Shown: in pieces, positions 60,412 through 64,000 of the stretch
Layout of the letters: every line of letters begins with the position of its first letter
How positions within the stretch are numbered: the stretch's first letter is position 1
DNA from: M3007 sp965249785
GTDB taxonomy: Bacteria > Bacteroidota > Bacteroidia > Chitinophagales > Saprospiraceae
NCBI GenBank assembly: GCA_965249785.1
Contig: CBDFMU010000055.1
Span: 17,039 to 81,038, forward strand
Length of the DNA: 64,000 nucleotides
Direction: 5' to 3'
Made by a program: the position numbers and the translations under genes
Notes under the pieces: model-generated
Told to the model about the DNA's origin: nothing
Databases searched by the model: none
Seen by the model: the letters and a program-made list of their open reading frames with translations, nothing else

Positions 60412-61586
60412 CAGGGTTGATTGATTCTAGGGCATAGCGATTTTTGGCAATAAATGTTGAATATGAAGTACAATTTAGGAGAATTTATATCCATGCTAGA
60501 CGACCCTCGACGGGGTCAGGGACAACGTCATAGTCTTTATAATGTGCTGTCGATCGTCATTATGGCCATCATAAGTGGTCATCAGGGTTTTCGTGGGTTT
60601 GAACGTTTTGCTAATGCCAATGCTTTGGAACTGACCCAGGCGTTGAACTTACAGCATGGCGTACCGACTTACCAGACCTTCTACACGATTCTGACGAGGT
60701 TGGGGTCTCAGCTGTCTGGTAATAAGTTTATTGATTGGGCACGGGCCTACCATGCGGAGTGGTCGGATGAATTTATATCGCTAGACGGTAAAGCAGTCAA
60801 ATCGACCGTAAATGGCGGCAACACGGGGTTGCAGAACTTCTCGGCGGCGGTGAGTGCCTTTGGTCAACAAAGCGGTCTGGTCTATGGCACACAGCCTTTT
60901 GAAAACCGGGGATCGGGCGGGGAAGTGGAGGCTCTGCGCAAACTGGTGCAGGAATTAGGGTTGCAGGATAGAGTGTTTACCATGGATGCTGCGCACACCA
61001 AAAAAAAACTTTTGACCTGATGTTATCAATCGGCTGCCACTTTCTATCACAGGTCAAGCGAAACTGTCCAGTGCTGTGGCAGGCCATAGCCGAGCACACG
61101 CGGGTGGCAACACCGATATCCACGCATGAATACGACCAAAAAGGACATGGTCGTCATGTGTACAGGCAGGTCGAACTGTATGGTCCGATGGCGGAGCAGC
61201 CATCTGGCTGGAATGGCATCCAACGAGTGGTCAAGGTTCGCCGATGGGGCACCAGACAAGGTACTCCCTTTGACGAAACGGCCTTTTATGTCCTGAGCAA
61301 GCCTATGGATGCGGCTGATCGGGTGGCAAAGGCCATCCAGTCCCATTGGACCATTGAGAACAACCTACACTGGGCCAAGGACGTAAACATGAAAGAGGAT
61401 GCCACCACATTGCGTAAACATAGTCAAGTCTCCCTGTTGATACAATTAAATAATGTTATAGTCAACACATTGACTATCAATGGATATAAGGTGATAAAAA
61501 ACACTTTCGCTAAATTCGCCAATAAAGTCAATGAACTCGCTAAGCTCTTCCAAAACCAAGGCAATACCTAGAATCAATCAACCCTG
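60412..61586 (+). mobile_element. insertion sequence, ISAs1 family
   Basis: Terminal inverted repeats CAGGGTTGATTGATTCTAGG (60412-60431) and its exact complement (61567-61586), length 1175 bp, with one transposase gene in two frames. The transposase stop codon lies inside the right repeat. Flanking direct repeats could not be assigned because the flanks are themselves palindromic. Confidence 0.85.
60454..61571 (+). CDS. ISAs1-family DDE transposase in two frames
   Basis: Frame 1 (60454-61020) has the N-terminal domain (LDDPRRGQGQRHSLYNVLSI, GHQGFRGFERFA), DDE residue 1 in FISLDGKAVKST and residue 2 in VFTMDAAHTKK. It then stops right after nine A's (61000-61008). Frame 2 (reading from 61008, -1 relative) continues TFDLMLSIGCHFLSQVKRN to the third acidic residue in SHWTIENNLHWAKDVNMKED. 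Joined, it is about 373 residues, normal for the family. A -1 shift at A AAA AAA would make the full protein; a base lost from the A-run is the alternative. Confidence 0.85.
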
Positions 61587-61734
61587 CCCTGAAGGGGAGC
61601 AAACCGTGGGTAAAGCATAATTACAATCATTTCTAATCGAAAACTACTCCCCTTTAGGGGTCGGGGGTTGATCAAGGAAAGGTGGGAAGCAATAGTTTAG
61701 CATGGAAATATTTCCTTAAGTCAACGACATTGCC

Positions 61735-61938
61735 GTAAATGGAAGAGTTAAATCGAGCGGACGCAAAGATTGACACACTTTTATGCATTGATTTTTGCGT
61801 GTTTTAAATTGCCTTTTTGCCTATTGCCGCTTTACTCCTTGTTGCCAATTTGCCCCATTACTTTTTGCCTTTTGCCCTTTGCATGTTGCCTATTCCAAAG
61901 TCTGCCGTACTTTGTCCGCCTAAAACTTCCTTGTTTTG
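61735..61938. other. intergenic tract of repeated TTTGCC motifs
   Basis: Together with 61587-61715 this leaves ~350 bp without a gene. The part before the symporter start contains GCCTTTTTGCCTATTGCC and TTTTTGCCTTTTGCCC-type repeats. A similar TTGCCCTTTGC / CATTTGCCCTTTTGC stretch precedes the UpxY gene at ~14250-14300. No promoter box fits well. Confidence 0.5.
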
Positions 61939-63393
61939 ATGGATATAAGTAAAATGTTGCGGGCAGTCCTATTGGTATCGACCATCGCTATTTTGGCACA
62001 CGTAGGTCTGCATTTCAGTGGTCAGGCGATGGATGCGCCGTGGTTGCTAGCTATTCGCTGGATTACTATCGCTACTTTGTGCTGGTATGGCTTTGCTAAT
62101 AAAAGCCTGACTACGTGGATATTAGTAAGTATGGTCATGGGCATGGCCATTGGTTTTGATTTTCCAGCGGTGGGAGCCAATCTGGAAATTTTCAGCAAGA
62201 TTTTTATTCAACTTATTAAGACGGTCATCGCGCCGCTGCTCTTCGGAACGCTGGTGCTGGGGATTGCTGGACAGAGCAACGCTTCGCAGGTCGGGCGCAT
62301 GAGCATCAAAGCGTTTACCTATTTTACCGGTGCTACGCTTATCGCACTGATAGTAGGATTAATAGCGATCAATATTAGTCAGGCAGGTGCGGGCATCAAG
62401 GTTACTAAGGCCGCTGACCCAACCAATATGACGGCTACCGACCTCACTGCCCAGGTAGATTCCGTGAAAGGCACCGTCAAATTGCTCTACCACGGCAAAG
62501 AATTGTCTACACCGCCTGCCAAAGTTAAGCAGGATTGGAAGCAAATTGTGCTGCATATTTTCCCCGAAAACGTAGCCAAAATGATCTATGAAGGGGCGGT
62601 GCTGCAAGTGGTGCTGTTCAGTTTAATCTTCGGTTTTGCCTTACGGCAAGTCCCTGAACCACAGCGACTTACCATGCTAAGCTGGGCCGAAGCACTGACC
62701 GAAGTGATGTTCAAATTCGTGGGTATCATCATGTATGCTGCACCGTTCGCGGTGGGAGGGGCGATGGCCTACACCATTGGCACGATGGGCTTCGAGGTAG
62801 TCGGTAACCTCGTAAAACTGCTCGCCACGCTGTACGTCGCTTTGATTGTGTTTGTCCTGCTGGTGTTCATTCCGGTGATGCTGATTTGCCGCATTCCTAT
62901 CCGACAATTTTTCCGGGCGGTGTACGAACCAGCTTCGCTGGCTTTTGCTACGGCTAGTTCAGAAGCCGCTTTACCAAAAGCCCTTACGGCGATGGAAAAT
63001 TTCGGGGTACCACGCAAAATCGTCTCTTTCGTGCTGCCTACCGGTTATAGTTTTAACCTCGACGGCTCTACGCTTTATCTATCATTGGCCTCTATTTTTT
63101 GTGCGCAGGCGGCGGGCATTCACCTGTCGTGGGAAACCCAACTGGCGATGATGGGGACGCTGTTGCTTACTTCCAAAGGTGTCGCCGGAGTACCACGGGC
63201 TTCGCTGGTTATTCTGGCGGGCACCGTGAATCAGTTTGGATTGCCGGAATGGCCTATTGCAGTCATTTTGGGGGTGGACGCGCTGATGGACATGGGGCGT
63301 ACTTGCACGAATTTGATTGGCAATTGTCTGGCATCGGCGGTGGTGGCGCGCTGGGAGGGAGAATTTGATGAGGCGAAGGCATTGGAGGGATAA
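61939..63393 (+). CDS. dicarboxylate/amino acid:cation symporter (DAACS family)
   Basis: About 484 residues with many membrane spans. Family motifs: IFIQLIKTVIAPLLFGTLVL, the ASSEAALPKALTAMENFGVP serine-rich hairpin, VLPTGYSFNLDGSTLYLSLA, LTSKGVAGVPRASLVILAGT and DALMDMGRTCTNLIGNCLAS. It takes up C4-dicarboxylates, glutamate or aspartate with Na+ or H+. An extra ~75-residue hydrophilic loop (ITKAADPTNMTATDLTAQVD in part, to KQDWKQIVLHIFPEN) is larger than in E. coli GltP/DctA. Start ATG at 61939. Confidence 0.94.
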   Translation: MDISKMLRAVLLVSTIAILAHVGLHFSGQAMDAPWLLAIRWITIATLCWYGFANKSLTTWILVSMVMGMAIGFDFPAVGANLEIFSKIFIQLIKTVIAPLLFGTLVLGIAGQSNASQVGRMSIKAFTYFTGATLIALIVGLIAINISQAGAGIKVTKAADPTNMTATDLTAQVDSVKGTVKLLYHGKELSTPPAKVKQDWKQIVLHIFPENVAKMIYEGAVLQVVLFSLIFGFALRQVPEPQRLTMLSWAEALTEVMFKFVGIIMYAAPFAVGGAMAYTIGTMGFEVVGNLVKLLATLYVALIVFVLLVFIPVMLICRIPIRQFFRAVYEPASLAFATASSEAALPKALTAMENFGVPRKIVSFVLPTGYSFNLDGSTLYLSLASIFCAQAAGIHLSWETQLAMMGTLLLTSKGVAGVPRASLVILAGTVNQFGLPEWPIAVILGVDALMDMGRTCTNLIGNCLASAVVARWEGEFDEAKALEG

Positions 63394-63412
63394 TATTTTA
63401 GGGAATTTGCCG

Positions 63413-63420
63413 TAATTTTG
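63413..63420 (+). promoter_or_regulatory. -7 promoter box (TAATTTTG)
   Basis: TAATTTTG matches TAnnTTTG 14 bp upstream of the antitoxin-like gene, implying a very short leader. No -33 at the right spacing. Confidence 0.4.
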
Positions 63421-63434
63421 TAAAAAATACACTC

Positions 63435-63635
63435 ATGGGTCAACAGGTTCAAATGATTTTGGAGGCTTTGGAGTCGTTAAGTGATAACGATCTGCAAATC
63501 GTACATGAAAGACTTCTCATCCGTTTGAAAAAGCGGAAAGAGACCCTTCAACTTTTTGACAAATACGCCGGAAAAGGCAAAGGGATATGGCCGAAGGATG
63601 CACAACAAATCATAAATGAACTACGTGCAGAGTGA
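63435..63635 (+). CDS. antitoxin-like small protein
   Basis: 66 residues: QVQMILEALESLSDNDLQIV, HERLLIRLKKRKETLQLFDK, then GIWPKDAQQIINELRAE. Helical and charged, without a recognised DNA-binding family, but its length and the following PIN gene (start overlapping by 4 bp, GTGA) give the usual toxin-antitoxin arrangement. The C-terminus would mask the toxin active site; inference. Confidence 0.75.
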   Translation: MGQQVQMILEALESLSDNDLQIVHERLLIRLKKRKETLQLFDKYAGKGKGIWPKDAQQIINELRAE

Positions 63636-63999
63636 TTTATAACAGTAAAATATTTTTCGATACTGCCATATTTATTTATTGGTTAGAGCAACATCCTGCC
63701 CTCTGTGGTAAGGTGCGTCAATTCATGGCTGATGCTGCCACATCTTCTTATACATTTGCTACCAGTGTGGTTTCCCTCGCTGAATTCGGCGTTTATCCTG
63801 AGCGAAATGGACGGACCAGATCTCATTCAGGATTTTGAAGATGCTCTTACTGATTTCTATTTTGATTTTCCTCGATATTAATCTATCAATAGCACACACC
63901 GCATACCGCTTGCGTGCTAAATATGCTTCTCTCAAAAGGCATGGATGCTTTTCAATTTGGCCGCAGCACTTCAATCTAATTGTCAGTATTTTTTAACCA
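63632..63999 (+). pseudogene. PIN-domain toxin, broken by four single-base shifts
   Basis: The intact start (GTG at 63632: IYNSKIFFDTAIFIYWLEQH) has the PIN first acidic residue (FFDTAIFIY) and a later Glu in SLAEFGV. After that, four +1 shifts are needed to follow the family: near 63803-63812, 63862-63870, 63934-63937 and 63956-63958. The pieces then read DLIQDFEDALTDFYFDF, LDINLSIAHTAYRLRAKYASL, GMDAFQ (with the third acidic residue) and LAAALQSNCQYFLTN. All lie in or near homopolymers. The gene runs to the window end. It is either a decayed toxin or a stretch of base-call errors. Confidence 0.7.
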
Positions 64000-64000
64000 A

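Larger units (their letters stand above)
60362..61734. repeat. outer inverted repeat enclosing the ISAs1 element
   Basis: GGCAATGGCGTTGACTTAA (60362-60380) and TTAAGTCAACGACATTGCC (61716-61734) are inverted copies with one mismatch in 19. Inside them TTCAACCCCCAACCCC (near 60389) is inverted as GGGTCGGGGGTTGAT (near 61657). So the IS lies inside an older palindromic repeat. An AGCCCCCTCCTACTCCCC stretch at 60340 resembles the ends of the DUF559 element in metH. Confidence 0.6.

Overview
The window reads as chromosomal DNA of a member of the Bacteroidota, most likely of the Saprospiria/Lewinella type. The evidence is three large TonB-dependent receptors with carboxypeptidase-regulatory-like N-termini, two secreted proteins with type IX-style C-terminal sorting domains, an S46 dipeptidyl-peptidase, an UpxY-type NusG paralogue, TAnnTTTG-type -7 promoter boxes, and start codons without Shine-Dalgarno sequences. 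The genus is an inference. No rRNA, tRNA or CRISPR array was recognised.

Layout. 1-3.8 kb: the 3' part of a sigma-54 activator, a periplasmic thioredoxin-like protein and a lone DppB-type permease. 4.17-7.11 kb: an AT-rich island of two promoterless gene cassettes, each closed by an 86-90 bp attC-like site. The core ends match between sites exactly as integron recombination predicts, but no integrase is present. Cassette 1 encodes a TIR / transmembrane / MopE-like protein. 7.2-10.7 kb: a frameshifted selD and a TonB receptor. 11.1-14.9 kb: a polysaccharide deacetylase-like protein, a Wzi/RemB-like outer membrane protein and an UpxY-like antiterminator. 14.9-19.4 kb: metH, whose reactivation domain is split in frame by a 245-codon insertion carrying a DUF559 nuclease domain bounded by C/G-tract inverted repeats. 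19.4-24.9 kb: lactonase, mtgA, a TonB receptor and a cold-shock gene with good promoter and terminator. 24.9-28.4 kb: a beta-helix protein paired with an SO2930-type diheme cytochrome, and small hypotheticals. 28.6-36.2 kb: a GT-C/TPR protein, a metal-site-less amidohydrolase-like protein, a very acidic 68-residue protein, two OmpA proteins and an MBL hydrolase. 36.2-43.1 kb: an overlapping HNH/partner pair, ribH, a lipoprotein, a LysM protein, kdsB, a Kir channel and a DASH cryptochrome. 43.1-52.5 kb: a PKD/type IX cargo, a tiny DUF5522 gene, GNAT, a PLP enzyme, a flavin reductase, an S46 peptidase, an SDR, a glutathione peroxidase, and an overlapping barnase/barstar pair. 52.7-64 kb: an Oar-like receptor, a lamin-tail type IX cargo, a GDSL lipoprotein, an ISAs1-family element, a dicarboxylate symporter and a toxin-antitoxin locus whose PIN toxin is broken by four single-base shifts.

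The genes are mostly housekeeping, envelope and nutrient-uptake functions. Between them lies much small repetitive DNA: CTCAAC-type repeats upstream of minus-strand genes, ACCTATMAGG hairpins, an 85-bp repeat, and palindromic elements at 47.5-47.9 kb. The most unusual items are the integrase-less cassette pair and the DUF559 insertion inside methionine synthase.
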